Notes: generated by a model not told the origin, from the letters alone. A DNA stretch of 64,000 bases from Gemella cuniculi DSM 15828 (GCF_000425665.1 NZ_KE384432.1:124001-188000), one strand, 5' to 3'; counted from the first letter of the stretch, positions 37,212 to 47,161 are shown. Numbers and translations are program-made.

Positions 37212-38081
37212 TTATTTTTTTGTTGTGTGGAACATCACCACGTACAATACATCATCTTCTGGATATCTGTTTGCTAATTTTTCAATAAGCTCCTCACGAG
37301 TTACACCATAATGTTTTGCATAACGCTCTGTTAGAGTATCACGAGTTACTGGTTTTACTAAATCAACTTCTAAAGTTGCAAAAACAGTATCAGGATCTTC
37401 ATATGTAGTTGCTTCTAGTAAATCACCCTTTTTAAAATGTGCTTCACTTTTATTTCTAATAGTGATAGTCTTTTCTTCATTAAGAATTTTTTCTTTATTC
37501 TTTTCTTTAAAACCTACTCTATAATTTTTTATATTGTAGTAATTATAGCACTCTAATAATGGTGGATAAATCCTTTCATCGTTATCTATTAAATAAACTA
37601 AAGTATACTTTGCAGCTAGTCTCACAGCTTCATCTAAATCATAATCTGATACTTCGGTAACTTCTTTAAGATGCGGATGCTTTCTTTGCGGTTCTATATA
37701 ATCTGATATAAAGATTATTTTTTCTAACAAAGTCATATGCTTTCTTCCAAATGTGTGATTTGCTACAGCAAGCTTCACCTCTTCATCTTCGATGCCGAAC
37801 TCTTCTTCTATATATGCACTTCCTACTGGACCATGCAAAACTTCTACAGGATAATCTAAAAGATTAACATCAAGATTATGAAGAATTACATATTTTTTCA
37901 TAACAACCTCGTCCATTGGTTTGCATACATCATGCACTAATGCAGCAAGTGCAGCACGCTCCTCGTTTGCACCATAAACTTTTGCCAAATGTTTTGCTAC
38001 TTCCACTACTCTAAGTGTATGTTCATATCTTTTTTGTGGTAATATTTCTTTTACTTTATTTTGAATTTCTTGGAATTCCAT
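37212..38081 (-). CDS. yqeK: YqeK-type HD-domain dinucleotide hydrolase with C-terminal extension
   Basis: The N-terminal 190 residues match YqeK, which hydrolyses diadenosine tetraphosphate: RYEHTLRVVEVA (His21), VHDVCKP (His50, Asp51), NHTFG and the YIEPQRKHPHL segment. The protein continues to 289 residues, about 95 longer than the usual form. The extension has an ATTYEDPDTVFATLEVDLVK core and a final YPEDDVLYVVMFHTTK that I cannot assign. The start overlaps nadD by 26 bases. Confidence 0.9.
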   Translation of the reverse strand: MEFQEIQNKVKEILPQKRYEHTLRVVEVAKHLAKVYGANEERAALAALVHDVCKPMDEVVMKKYVILHNLDVNLLDYPVEVLHGPVGSAYIEEEFGIEDEEVKLAVANHTFGRKHMTLLEKIIFISDYIEPQRKHPHLKEVTEVSDYDLDEAVRLAAKYTLVYLIDNDERIYPPLLECYNYYNIKNYRVGFKEKNKEKILNEEKTITIRNKSEAHFKKGDLLEATTYEDPDTVFATLEVDLVKPVTRDTLTERYAKHYGVTREELIEKLANRYPEDDVLYVVMFHTTKK

Positions 38082-38664
38082 ATAAACTCAACTCCTCTAT
38101 ATATGACTTACATTCTTCAGTAACCATATAATTTATACTTTTGTTTTGTTTAATATTATTTCTTATTAAACTAGAACTTAATTCTATAACCGGAGAAAAC
38201 ATTATCTCATAATCAATACTTTTATAAAAATTATCCTCTTTTACAATCTTCTCCAAACTTTCTTTATCACGAGCAACAAAAATAAATGTTACCATTTTAG
38301 AAAGCTCATTTATATTATACCATTTTTTTAAATCTTTCGCTCTATCTGTGCCAACAATAAAGTAAATCTTTTTACCTTTATATTTTTCACTAAAATATTT
38401 TACGGTATGATAACTATAACTTACTTCATCCTTTTCAATTTCATAGCTGCTTACCTCAAATTTTGTATTTTTCTCTATACTAATCCTTATCATCTCATAT
38501 CTATTTTTGTCAGCAGCTTCTAAACTTCTCCCCTTAAGCGGAGTAATATGTGATGGAACAAAAATAATTTTTTCTAATTCATAATTTTCTAGCACGTTAT
38601 TAGCTGTAATCAGGTGTCCAATGTGTATTGGATCAAAACTTCCACCATAAAGAGCTATCGCCAT
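38056..38664 (-). CDS. nadD: Nicotinate-nucleotide adenylyltransferase NadD
   Basis: Makes nicotinate adenine dinucleotide in NAD synthesis. It has 202 residues. The nucleotidyltransferase motif GGSFDPIHIGH is at 7-17, VPSHITPLKG near 37, IVGTDRAKDLKKW near 103, and the C-terminal SSSLIRNNI motif is present. It lies between yhbY and yqeK, overlapping the latter. Confidence 0.97.
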   Translation of the reverse strand: MAIALYGGSFDPIHIGHLITANNVLENYELEKIIFVPSHITPLKGRSLEAADKNRYEMIRISIEKNTKFEVSSYEIEKDEVSYSYHTVKYFSEKYKGKKIYFIVGTDRAKDLKKWYNINELSKMVTFIFVARDKESLEKIVKEDNFYKSIDYEIMFSPVIELSSSLIRNNIKQNKSINYMVTEECKSYIEELSLYGIPRNSK

Positions 38665-38665
38665 T

Positions 38666-38965
38666 TTATTTCACCAACTCAATTTTTCTATATTTTTCTT
38701 TTGAACTTTGCTTGTATAAAACTATTGTGTGACCTATTAGTTGAACTAACTCTGAAGAAGTTCTTTCTGATAAGATTCTTGCTATTTCGTCTTTATCTTC
38801 TTCACAATTTTGTAAAATACTAATTTTTATTAATTCTCGTCGTTCAAGAACATCTCTTAAACCTTTTATCATTTCACTATTTACACCAAATTTCCCTACC
38901 TGAAAAACTGGTGTAAGATGATGAGCTAAAGCTCTTAATTGTCTTTTTTGTTTTCCTTTTAACAT
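38666..38965 (-). CDS. yhbY: YhbY-family RNA-binding protein (CRM domain)
   Basis: 99 residues forming one CRM domain: LKGKQKRQLRALAHHLTPVFQVGKFGVN at the start and the GxxG-like segment are recognisable. It associates with pre-50S particles. It sits one base from nadD in the yqeH-yhbY-nadD-yqeK order. The C-terminus (IVLYKQSSKEKYRKIELVK) is typical. Confidence 0.94.
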   Translation of the reverse strand: MLKGKQKRQLRALAHHLTPVFQVGKFGVNSEMIKGLRDVLERRELIKISILQNCEEDKDEIARILSERTSSELVQLIGHTIVLYKQSSKEKYRKIELVK

Positions 38966-39028
38966 CTTTTCCTCATTTCTTGTTTTATTTAATTCATATA
39001 TATTATACTTTTTTACAATATATGTTAT

Positions 39029-40159
39029 CTATATTATAGACTCTCTTACAAATACCTCTACTTCCTCTGGTACCCAAATATTTATTTCACAGCCTCTATC
39101 ACTGTTTACTGTTACCCATCCAAGTCCAGAAATAACAATATCGGTTTTCTTACTATCAATTTTAAAATTTTTCCTAACTTGGTTCTTGAAAATTGATAAA
39201 CTATCTTCAAATGGAGGTGCTAAAAGTGTGCCTAAGTGCTTTTCGAATAAAGAATTTGCATTACTTAATTTTGTTCTATGAATTTCTACTAAATTAGAAA
39301 CATAAAGGGTAAAGCTCTGGCGCTCTCCTTTAACAAAATCCATTCGTGCCATTCCTCCAAAAAATAGAGTTTGTTCTTCATTAAGTTGAAATACTTTTGC
39401 TTTAATTTCCTTTTTTGGCATAACAAATTTCAAACTTCTCGCATCCAAATAGTGTGCAATGTCATAATTTAGAATAATACCCGGTGTATCATAAATACTT
39501 GTAGCTTTATCTAAAGGTATTTCTATCATACCTAAAGTTGTTCCAGGAAAATGCGATGTTGTTATAACATTTTTGTCACCTGTAGTAAGTTCAATAAGTT
39601 TATTTATGAAAGTAGATTTACCTACATTCGTTGCACCTATTATATAAATATCTTTTCCATTTCGAAGAATATCTAGCTTCTGTGCAGCCTCTTCTATTCC
39701 ATGATTTTTTATTGCACTTATTAGTAAAATATCTTTAACTTTTACACCCTTAGATTTCATCATTTTGAACAGCCATTGCTTTATTTTATTTTCTTTCACA
39801 GACTTTGGCAACAAATCTAATTTATTCGCTACTAAAACTATATCTTTATTATTTCCAACTATATCTACTACATCTTCTATCCAACTTCCAGAAAAATCAA
39901 AAATATCAACAACCTTGACTATTAGTGCGTCCTTTTTAGATAAAGTTTTAATAAGTTTATAAAAATCATCAGCACCTAACTCAACATCAGATACTTCATT
40001 ATAATTCTTCAAACGAAAGCATCTTTTACATACTAGTTGGTTATCTTCATCTTTCTCAACAACACTTCTAGGTAAATATCCTTGCTTTTTAGAATTCTCA
40101 CTTTGAATTTCTATCCCACAACCTATGCAATAAATTTTATTATCCAATATAGCCTCCAC
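39029..40159 (-). CDS. yqeH: Ribosome-biogenesis GTPase YqeH
   Basis: Circularly permuted GTPase needed for 30S assembly, 376 residues. The N-terminal zinc finger has Cys11, Cys14, Cys44 and Cys47. G4 (NKLDLLP, about 112) precedes G1 (GATNVGKST, about 175) and G3 (DTPG), the permuted order. The start overlaps the 3' end of yqeG by 20 bases, implying coupled translation. Confidence 0.96.
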   Translation of the reverse strand: MEAILDNKIYCIGCGIEIQSENSKKQGYLPRSVVEKDEDNQLVCKRCFRLKNYNEVSDVELGADDFYKLIKTLSKKDALIVKVVDIFDFSGSWIEDVVDIVGNNKDIVLVANKLDLLPKSVKENKIKQWLFKMMKSKGVKVKDILLISAIKNHGIEEAAQKLDILRNGKDIYIIGATNVGKSTFINKLIELTTGDKNVITTSHFPGTTLGMIEIPLDKATSIYDTPGIILNYDIAHYLDARSLKFVMPKKEIKAKVFQLNEEQTLFFGGMARMDFVKGERQSFTLYVSNLVEIHRTKLSNANSLFEKHLGTLLAPPFEDSLSIFKNQVRKNFKIDSKKTDIVISGLGWVTVNSDRGCEINIWVPEEVEVFVRESII

Positions 40160-40730
40160 TATTTTCTTTCACTTTTTTTCGATTTAACTTATACTTCACT
40201 TTTTTCATTTTAGGAAATGCTTTTCTTCTCGTTAAAATTTTTATTATTAATCCTTCAAAAAATCTATTAACACGTGTTTTAAAAGCATCTGTTTTTGAGA
40301 TTGGTTTTACTAAAACACTCATTACTCCAAAATTTTTAGCACCAAAAACATCTGTAAGTACTTGATCACCCAAAATAATGGCTTCTTCAGGTTTTCTATT
40401 TAGTTTTCTTAATGCTTTTTTAAATCCTGTAGTAAATGGCTTTTTCGCACTAGCTACATATTGAAGATTTAACTTTTTACAAAATTCTTCAACTCGTTCT
40501 TCAGTATTATTAGATACAACAATAATATCAAATCCAGCTTTTCTCATTTTTTTTAGCCAACGATTTAATTCTTTTGTATCTTTTTTACTATCCCATGAAA
40601 TCAAAGTATTATCTAAATCTGAAATAATAACTTTTTTGTTGTGCATATTCATGTACTCAACATCTATAAATTCATATTTTTCTATAAAATCATCTGGTAA
40701 AAAAAATTTTTTTAAAATCACAAATATCAC
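40140..40730 (-). CDS. yqeG: YqeG-family HAD phosphatase
   Basis: 196 residues of the HAD IIIA phosphatase family. The nucleophile motif is ISDLDNTL (Asp38, Asp40), motif II VVSNN is near 85, and the later GDQVLTDVFGAK carries the acidic motif IV. Starts available are GTG 40730 and GTG 40721; neither has a clear ribosome site, so the exact start is uncertain. It lies 8 bases downstream of psd and overlaps yqeH. Confidence 0.92.
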   Translation of the reverse strand: MIFVILKKFFLPDDFIEKYEFIDVEYMNMHNKKVIISDLDNTLISWDSKKDTKELNRWLKKMRKAGFDIIVVSNNTEERVEEFCKKLNLQYVASAKKPFTTGFKKALRKLNRKPEEAIILGDQVLTDVFGAKNFGVMSVLVKPISKTDAFKTRVNRFFEGLIIKILTRRKAFPKMKKVKYKLNRKKVKENSGGYIG

Positions 40731-40738
40731 TAAATAAC

Positions 40739-41515
40739 TTACAAAATTGTAGCTATTTTCTCTCCCATCCTAATTTCTTTATTTTCTAAATCATTCTCAA
40801 GAATAACATTATCTTTTTCAAAAAGTAAAACAACAGTGGATCCAAATTCAAAGTAACCTAATTCGTCACCTTTTTTCACATAAATATTATCATAAGTCGG
40901 AATAATTGAATTTACATTTTGTGCACCAACAGGTATTAACGTATAGTTTATTTTCCCAGAAAGTTTATAAACCTGGCGATAATTATAACTTAATATATTA
41001 TCCCCTAATTCAAGCCCTAAATTATTAACAGGATAAGAATATTTTCCTAGGCTATAAGCATCTTTAACTTGACAATTCATTGGGAAATGTATTCTGTGAT
41101 AATTTTTTGGACTTAAATAAATAATCATATATGTACCATCTTTATATTTATCAGCAAGCTCACTGTCTCCTACTAAAGTCTGTACATTATAAGTCTGATT
41201 TTTCACAATAAAAGTCCTTGATTTGCTAATAGTTCCTATCTCAGAAATAACTCCATCAGTCGGACTTACAAAACTATTTTCATCCTTATCAATAGGTCGT
41301 GCGTTAGGTTGAAGTTTTCTTATAAAAAATTCATTTAAATTCTTGAAATCATCAAGTTCATCAAGTACTTCCTCAGTATTTATGTCATAAATTTTTGCAA
41401 AGGGTTGAATCAGAAGTCTACTTAAATTGGATTTCGTCAATTTTTTTAAAGTACGAGAGCTTAAATCTCCATTAGTTAATTCAACACAAAGTTGAAACAT
41501 TTTCTTTTTTAGCAT
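40739..41515 (-). CDS. psd: Phosphatidylserine decarboxylase
   Basis: Makes phosphatidylethanolamine; processed to a pyruvoyl enzyme. It has 258 residues. The processing site is FGST (LGST in most enzymes), with self-cleavage expected between Gly225 and Ser226. Also conserved are FFIRKLQPNARPID near 68, SPTDGVISEIG near 90, and the HRIHFP segment near 146. AAGGAG precedes the ATG by 6 bases. A phosphatidylserine synthase gene is not in the window. Confidence 0.95.
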   Translation of the reverse strand: MLKKKMFQLCVELTNGDLSSRTLKKLTKSNLSRLLIQPFAKIYDINTEEVLDELDDFKNLNEFFIRKLQPNARPIDKDENSFVSPTDGVISEIGTISKSRTFIVKNQTYNVQTLVGDSELADKYKDGTYMIIYLSPKNYHRIHFPMNCQVKDAYSLGKYSYPVNNLGLELGDNILSYNYRQVYKLSGKINYTLIPVGAQNVNSIIPTYDNIYVKKGDELGYFEFGSTVVLLFEKDNVILENDLENKEIRMGEKIATIL

Positions 41516-41826
41516 AGCATTCTCCTTTTAAACATCATGTTATATTTTACTATAAAAACTGTATTTATTCAACATTGAGAGGTCAAACTAACCTAAATTT
41601 ATTTTATCAATTTTTTACAATATCCTGTTTCAAATAAAAATTTTTACTTTATGAATTTTCATACTTAATATTTTATAAAAATATTTTTAATTAATACGTT
41701 ATCATTATTAATTTAAGCAAACTTATATTAAGTAAATTTTCTTGAAAAATTGTTATACATTATTGATTTTTTGTGTATAAATATTGTATAATAAGTGTAC
41801 GAGATATATGTAAGGGAGTGAATGAC
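41516..41826 (+). promoter_or_regulatory. Intergenic region with the promoter of the TetR gene
   Basis: Mostly A/T filler. TTGATT (41763-41768), an 18-base spacer and TATAAT (41787-41792) precede the TetR gene, followed by AAGGGAGTG (41813-41821). No small gene seen. Confidence 0.5.
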
Positions 41827-42450
41827 ATGACACTTAATAATAAAGTTAAAGAAAACATTATATTAACTACTGTCCAAAACGTTTGAACTAAGGGGTATTC
41901 TCTGACAAGTGTTCAGGATATAATAAAAAAAGCAAAAGCCCCTAAAGGTAGCGTTTATTACTACTTTCCAAAAGGAAAAGATGAAATTTATCTAGAAGCA
42001 TTAGACAGAATTAGTTATAATGTGAAAAAAGAATTCAAAACCATTTCTCCTAAAATAGGGACTTTAGAAGAATATTTGACAGCTGTTTTTGATCTTTTTA
42101 TTTCTAAAGGAAAAGCATGCAAACGAAGTGGTTTTTCCCTTACTTTACTAGCGATGGAAACTGCCGAACTTTCTCCTATGATTGCTGAAAAATGCAGTGA
42201 TATATTAGAAAATTGGCGCTTACTTCTTGCAGACGGTCTTTTTGACAGAAATTTACCAGAAGATTTGTGCAATCCTATTAGCGAATGGCTTTTCACCAGT
42301 ATTCAAGGTGCTATTTCTGCTCACAGAATTCACAAAGATGAAGCATTTTTATATAATATAAAATCATCAATAAAATTTATTTCAACAGCTAGTCCTGAAG
42401 TACTTGAAGAGGTATTTACCAAAGTGGACGAAGAAGAAGACGTTGCATAA
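41827..42450 (+). pseudogene. TetR-family regulator with an in-frame UGA codon
   Basis: ATG 41827 has a proper AAGGGAG site. After 19 codons there is TGA (41884-41886), then the same frame runs open to the stop at 42450 (207 codons in all). The HTH reads around the stop as KENIILTTVQNV-stop-TKGYSLTSVQDIIKKA, followed by PKGSVYYYFPKGKDEI, clearly TetR. In homologues the interrupted position is often Trp, so TGG to TGA is the simplest change. The C-terminal ligand domain is intact. A restart at internal ATGs would lack the DNA-binding helix. Confidence 0.85.
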
Positions 42451-42490
42451 AGAAACTGGAATTTAGAATTCTCTAAATTCCAGTTTCTCT
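42451..42490. terminator. Bidirectional terminator between the TetR and globin genes
   Basis: A 17-base stem (42451-42467 with 42472-42488), a 4-base loop and flanking T/A-rich ends serve the converging genes. Confidence 0.8.
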
Positions 42491-42526
42491 TTACTATGGC
42501 ATTGTTATCAAATATAAATGCTAACT

Positions 42527-42889
42527 TTATTTAACCGTATTAATCATTTGAACAGTTAATGAATTTATTTTTTGACTAAGAAATTTTTTTATCGCTGGAT
42601 CAATATCAAGTCTCGCTAAAGCTAATTCAAAATCTTCAAACCAATACTTTGCCTCTTTTATTGAAATAGGTAATTTCATATGTTTTTTTCTTAAATCTGG
42701 TGTCACAAAAACAGAATGACCTGGTTGTCCTAAAAATAATCTGAAAAATTTTTTTTGCTCTACTTTAATTTTCTCAAAACCATCAGAAAATAAAATATTT
42801 ATTCTATCATCATTTGGAATTATGTCATCATACATATAACTAACAAGTAAGTCTATATTTTCTTCTCCTATTTGATCAAATAAATTCAT
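42527..42889 (-). CDS. Truncated (2-on-2) hemoglobin, group II-like
   Basis: 120 residues from ATG 42889, with GGAGG 5-6 bases upstream; the in-frame GTG 42901 overlaps that site. The fold is recognisable from LFDQIGEENIDLLVSYMYDDI at the start (Tyr18/Tyr20 near the B10 position) and FFRLFLGQPGHS. LRKKHMKLPIS contains the proximal His70, and a C-terminal helix follows. Such globins handle O2 or NO. Divergence from typical group II sequences is noticeable, so heme binding should be regarded as likely but not certain. Confidence 0.8.
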   Translation of the reverse strand: MNLFDQIGEENIDLLVSYMYDDIIPNDDRINILFSDGFEKIKVEQKKFFRLFLGQPGHSVFVTPDLRKKHMKLPISIKEAKYWFEDFELALARLDIDPAIKKFLSQKINSLTVQMINTVK

Positions 42890-42983
42890 AACATCCTCCA
42901 CAAAATGTCCATATTTTTTTTCACTATTTACACTTATTTATATTAAACTACATTATTGTGCATTTTGCAATTAATTTGTCCAT

Positions 42984-43026
42984 AAAAAAATTTAGTATGA
43001 ATTTTTTATCCATACTAATTTTTTTA
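42984..43026 (-). terminator. Terminator after metK
   Basis: Stem AAATTAGTATGGAT-like on the minus strand (43011-43019 with 42991-42999) flanked by T7 on the minus strand. It is near symmetric and works on both strands. Confidence 0.8.
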
Positions 43027-43050
43027 AAATTTTTGCAAAAATTATTTTTA

Positions 43051-44232
43051 TTATTTCAATAATTTTTTAAATTTCTCTATTTTATCTAATCTTTCCCATG
43101 TAAAATCTTGATCTTCTCTTCCAAAATGTCCATAGGCTGCTGTCTTTTTGAAGATTGGTTTTCTAAGATCTAAAGTTTCTATAATTCCGTTTGGAGTAAG
43201 TCTAAACTCCTCTTTTATCGTTTTTACAATTTCTCCTTCATCTACTTTTGAAGTTCCAAAAGTTTCTACAAAAATTGATACTGGATTTGCTACTCCAATG
43301 GCATACGCAAGTTGTACTTCTACTTTATCACAAATACCACTGGCTACTATATTTTTGGCAATATATCTTGCCATATACGCTCCGGATCTATCTACTTTCG
43401 TTGCATCCTTTCCACTAAATGCTCCACCACCATGTCGTGAAAATCCACCATATGTATCAACAATTATCTTTCTTCCAGTTAAACCTGCATCACCCACTGG
43501 TCCACCAATAACAAATCTTCCTGTTGGATTTATAAAGTATTTAGTATTTTCATCTAACAATTCTTTGTCTAAGCATGGTTCTATTACGTATTTTTTAATA
43601 TCACTATGAATTTGTTTTTGTGATACTTCTGCCGCATGCTGTGTCGAAACCACTATCGTATCTATTCTTTTTATTCTATGATTTATATCATATTCAACTG
43701 TTACTTGTACTTTTCCATCAGGCTTTAGATAAGTAAGCGTTCCATTTTTTCTTACATCTGCAAGTTGTTTTGAAAGTTTATGACTTAAATAAATTGGTAA
43801 CGGCATATAAGAAGATGTTTCATTTGTTGCGAATCCAAACATCAGACCTTGATCACCTGCTCCGACTTCTTTTTCTTCCATTGATTCTTTTGTTTCTAGT
43901 GAATTGTCTACTCCTAAAGCGATATCTGGTGATTGTTTATCCAACCCTACAAGAACCGAAATATGATCCCCAGAATATCCTACAGTTGGATCATTATATC
44001 CAATTTCATTTATTGTCTCTCTTACTATTTTTTGAAAATCAACATTCGCTGTTGTCGATACTTCACCAACTAAAATTGCTAATCCAGTATTAACACAAGT
44101 TTCACAAGCTACTCGCCCATATGGATCTTGTTTTAAAATTTCATCCAAAATCGCATCTGAAATCTGATCTGCAATTTTATCTGGATGCCCTTCTGTAACC
44201 GACTCTGATGTAAATAAATATGTTTTACCCAT
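43051..44232 (-). CDS. metK: S-adenosylmethionine synthetase
   Basis: Makes SAM from methionine and ATP. It has 393 residues with [14 protein letters not shown] (His16, Asp18) at the N-terminus, the [10 protein letters not shown] motif near 122, and the P-loop-like [16 protein letters not shown] near 265. It is preceded by an S-box riboswitch with a terminator, so transcription should fall when SAM is plentiful. Confidence 0.98.
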   Translation of the reverse strand: MGKTYLFTSESVTEGHPDKIADQISDAILDEILKQDPYGRVACETCVNTGLAILVGEVSTTANVDFQKIVRETINEIGYNDPTVGYSGDHISVLVGLDKQSPDIALGVDNSLETKESMEEKEVGAGDQGLMFGFATNETSSYMPLPIYLSHKLSKQLADVRKNGTLTYLKPDGKVQVTVEYDINHRIKRIDTIVVSTQHAAEVSQKQIHSDIKKYVIEPCLDKELLDENTKYFINPTGRFVIGGPVGDAGLTGRKIIVDTYGGFSRHGGGAFSGKDATKVDRSGAYMARYIAKNIVASGICDKVEVQLAYAIGVANPVSIFVETFGTSKVDEGEIVKTIKEEFRLTPNGIIETLDLRKPIFKKTAAYGHFGREDQDFTWERLDKIEKFKKLLK

Positions 44233-44355
44233 TTTTCTCTCCTAATTATCTTATTTGTCTGATATTAATATAAAACTATCTCATTAACCTTTACTCATTA
44301 TTTGAATATATAAAAACCTACTCTTACTTATAAGTATATACCATAATCATATAAA

Positions 44356-44390
44356 AAACAAAAAAGACCTCATCAATTTGACAAGGTCCA
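44356..44390 (-). terminator. Intrinsic terminator of the metK S-box
   Basis: Minus-strand stem GACCTT..GAGGTC (44388-44366) followed by T6. It sits just 3' of the aptamer, as expected for the expression platform. Confidence 0.85.
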
Positions 44391-44399
44391 TTTATATTA

Positions 44400-44499
44400 C
44401 CTCATCGCTCAAAGTAAACTTTGCTAAGGAAAGCACCTTAATCCATCGATTAGGTTGCTGGAGTTCAACGGGCCTCATCCCTCACTCACTCTTGATAAG
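44400..44499 (-). promoter_or_regulatory. SAM-I (S-box) riboswitch aptamer upstream of metK
   Basis: The minus strand reads CTTATCAAGAG at the 5' end, then GAGGGA, GGCCC, GAACTCCAGCAACC, AAGGTGCT and TTCC, and closes with GATGAG pairing back to CTTATC. These are the conserved S-box blocks in order. SAM binding should stabilise the aptamer and let the downstream terminator (44356-44390) form. Confidence 0.93.
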
Positions 44500-44527
44500 T
44501 ATTTATATTCTTCTATCAACACAATAA

Positions 44528-44556
44528 ATTCTAATACACTTTTATTCTTTTGTCAA
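44528..44556 (-). promoter_or_regulatory. Promoter of the metK leader
   Basis: Minus-strand TTGACA (44556-44551), a 17-base spacer, TAGAAT (44533-44528). The start is expected near 44521, about 20 bases before the aptamer. Confidence 0.65.
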
Positions 44557-44751
44557 TAAAAATGACTAAACTTTATCTTGTTATCTAACTTAAATATCCT
44601 AAAAGTTTTTCTAAAATTAAACATTTTTAAAAAATTTTTTCATTAATACTAAAAAATAAAGATAAATGCAAAACTCTTCAGTAACTTATTTAAACGTTGA
44701 AAATAATATTTTTTGGTAAAACCATATTTTCAATGCTCACTATCCTAAATC

Positions 44752-45381
44752 TTAATACCCAATCAAATTAAGATCCCGTTCTCTTTCAATAGTGGTACTA
44801 TCACCATGACCTGGATAAACTATTTTCGTCCCCTCCAATTTAAATAAAACATTTCTAATTGAGTTTTTTAATGCTGCGAAATCTGAACCATAAAGATCAT
44901 AACGTCCATATCCACCTCTAAATAATGCATCACCTACTACAATAAATTTACCGAAATCAAATGACACTCCACCCGGTGAATGACCTGGCGTCGGAAGTAC
45001 TGTAAAAGTCATCCCTGCTAATTCATATTTTTTATTTTCTTCAAATTCAAACTCAGCCTCATTTGTCATCGGAGGTTTTCTTAACCTAAAAGCTGTTGAG
45101 CCATTAAAATCAGGGTTTGATAACCAATCTTTCTCATGATCCGATATATATACTGGAATATCATAATATTTTCTACACTCATCTAATGACATAATATGAT
45201 CAAAATGTGCATGCGTTAAAAGGATTGCCTCTATTTTTACACCTAATTCCTCTACTGATTTCTTTATTTTCTCAAAACCTGCTCCTGGATCAACAATAAT
45301 ACCACGTCTATCTTTGTAAATTATGTAGCAATTTTCATCTACCATGTCCATCACTATTCTTTTAATCTCTGTTTTTGCCAT
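44752..45381 (-). CDS. Metallo-beta-lactamase-fold hydrolase (glyoxalase II-like)
   Basis: 209 residues. The zinc motif HAHFDH (His57, His59, Asp61, His62) is followed by His in LPTPGHSPGG near 133, Asp in VVGDALFRGGYGR near 153, and His in YPGHGDST near 195. This is the short YqgX-type group of glyoxalase II-like proteins, whose substrate is usually not established. It is monocistronic. Confidence 0.9.
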   Translation of the reverse strand: MAKTEIKRIVMDMVDENCYIIYKDRRGIIVDPGAGFEKIKKSVEELGVKIEAILLTHAHFDHIMSLDECRKYYDIPVYISDHEKDWLSNPDFNGSTAFRLRKPPMTNEAEFEFEENKKYELAGMTFTVLPTPGHSPGGVSFDFGKFIVVGDALFRGGYGRYDLYGSDFAALKNSIRNVLFKLEGTKIVYPGHGDSTTIERERDLNLIGY

Positions 45382-45470
45382 TTTATAAAAACCTCTCCAA
45401 ATTTATTACTAATTATATTTTATCTTATTCCAAGCACTATATCAAGAATTCCTAAATTAAAATATAATCA

Positions 45471-47010
45471 CTACTCAAATTTTTTACCCTTTTTGTTAAT
45501 CACTTTCTCTTTTAATTTTTTATTTTCGAAATAATAAATTTTACTAGCTATTTTTTCTATAAAATCTCTATCATGACAAACTGCAATAATAGTCCCCGAA
45601 AATTCAGCAAGCTGTTTTGCTAGAACTTTCAAACTCATAACTGAAAGATTTCTTGTTGGCTCATCCAATATTAGAATTTCACTTTTTTGTAAAATTAATT
45701 TTGTTAAAAATACCTTCGCTTTCTGTCCACCAGACAACGTTTTAATATCACGGATCATCTCCTCATGAGTCAAATTAACCGAGCCTAAATATGTAAAAAT
45801 TTTATTTTTATCACTCAATCCCTCTCCCAGAAATTCTGATGGCGTTTTATAATTTTTTAAAATTTCTTCATAATTTTGTGGCATATAACCGTATTCTATT
45901 TTTTCTTCTTTTAAACTATTTGTTATATACTTTAACAACGTTGTTTTCCCACAGCCATTATCTCCCACAATAAAAATTTTTTCTCCAGATTTAATTTGGA
46001 AAAATGAATTTTCCAACAAGACTTTATTATTACTTAGATTATTTATTTTTACACTTAAAATATTTTTTCCTTTTATAACTTCTAACTTTGGAAATTTTAT
46101 AAAAATTTCACCCTCATAATCAGGAAGTGTCGTTAATCCTTCTTTTTCTTTCTCTAATCTTTTTTCTTGAGATTTTAATGATTTCATCTTATCCTTTAAA
46201 TTTTTAGCAACGGTAGGATTCCTTACCTCTTGATTTAGTGCATGATGAACTTTTTGATAAACATTTCGATAATTTTCTTCTTTTTTATTAAAAAGTTGTT
46301 TCTCTTTTTTTGCTTTTTTAGTTTTCGAAACAATTCTTTCTGCTCTCAGTTCAGAATATTCACTATAATTCATTCTTTCCACATTGTAACTAAATTCCGT
46401 TTTCTTCTTCAACTGTTCAAAATGAACAATAACATTTGCACAATTCGATATTAACCTTTCATCATGAGAAACGAATATAATCGCAACTTTAGAAGCTTTT
46501 ATAAATTTTTCCAACCACTCTATTGATTTTACATCCAAATTATTACTTGGTTCATCCAATAAAAGTAAATCTGGCTCTTTTAATAAAATACAGATAAGAA
46601 AAAATTTTATTTTTTCTCCACCTGACATTTCGCCAATAGTAATATCCTTTTCGAAAAAATAATCCTCTAAGTTAAAATTTTCTAATAAAGAATATAGTAA
46701 ACTATAATTAATATCATCTTCAAACTCACTTTTAAAATATTCAAAACTGGAAATCCTTAAAGTTTCACTATCTACTTCTTGTGGTAGATAACCTATAACA
46801 TTTTCTAAAAATGAAATTTCTCCCCGTACTTTCGCATAATTTTCAATCTTTTTTTTTATCTACAAGACATTTTAATAAAGTAGACTTTCCATTACCTTCT
46901 TCTCCAATTAATACAACTTTATCCCCTTTATAAAAAGTTAAATTAAAATTTACTATTAACTTTCTCAAATCTTTTTCTAAATAAACACTCAGATTTTTTA
47001 TGTTAAACAT
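45471..47010 (-). pseudogene. ABC-F ATPase, frameshifted at a poly-A run
   Basis: Two-ATPase ABC-F protein of the kind that protects ribosomes from antibiotics. ATG 47010 (AGGAGG upstream) opens a frame with Walker A GEEGNGKST, but after about 52 codons an A9 run (46857-46849 on the minus strand) shifts it into TGA. With A8 the frame continues uninterrupted to 45471, about 513 codons. The rest has MSGGEKIKF, LLLLDEPSNNLD, a Lys/Glu-rich inter-domain linker, and the second set GDNGCGKTT, LSGGQKAKV, ILILDEPTRNLS. No membrane domain. The exact resistance class (Lsa/Vga/Msr-like) is not clear. Confidence 0.85.
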
Positions 47011-47120
47011 AGTAACCTCCTAACATAGAGCGTACTAGAATAAATATTGATTTGTATTTTTACTATTTAATAATATAATAATTATTAATACTGTATTACA
47101 ATCGGAATGCTCCTATATAA

Positions 47121-47160
47121 ATAAAAATCACTTTAGATACATACTCAAAAGTGATTAAGG
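47121..47160 (-). terminator. Leader terminator (attenuator) upstream of the ABC-F gene
   Basis: Minus-strand stem AATCACTTTT/AAAGTGATT with T-rich 3' flank, lying 110 bases before the ABC-F start inside a leader of about 300 bases. ABC-F resistance genes are often controlled by such antibiotic-responsive attenuators. Confidence 0.7.
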
Positions 47161-47161
47161 T

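Noticed and set aside
43148..44093. Open plus-strand frames of 153 and 107 codons opposite metK
   Set aside because: metK is intact and conserved on the minus strand; the opposite frames have no start signals and no protein-like sequence.
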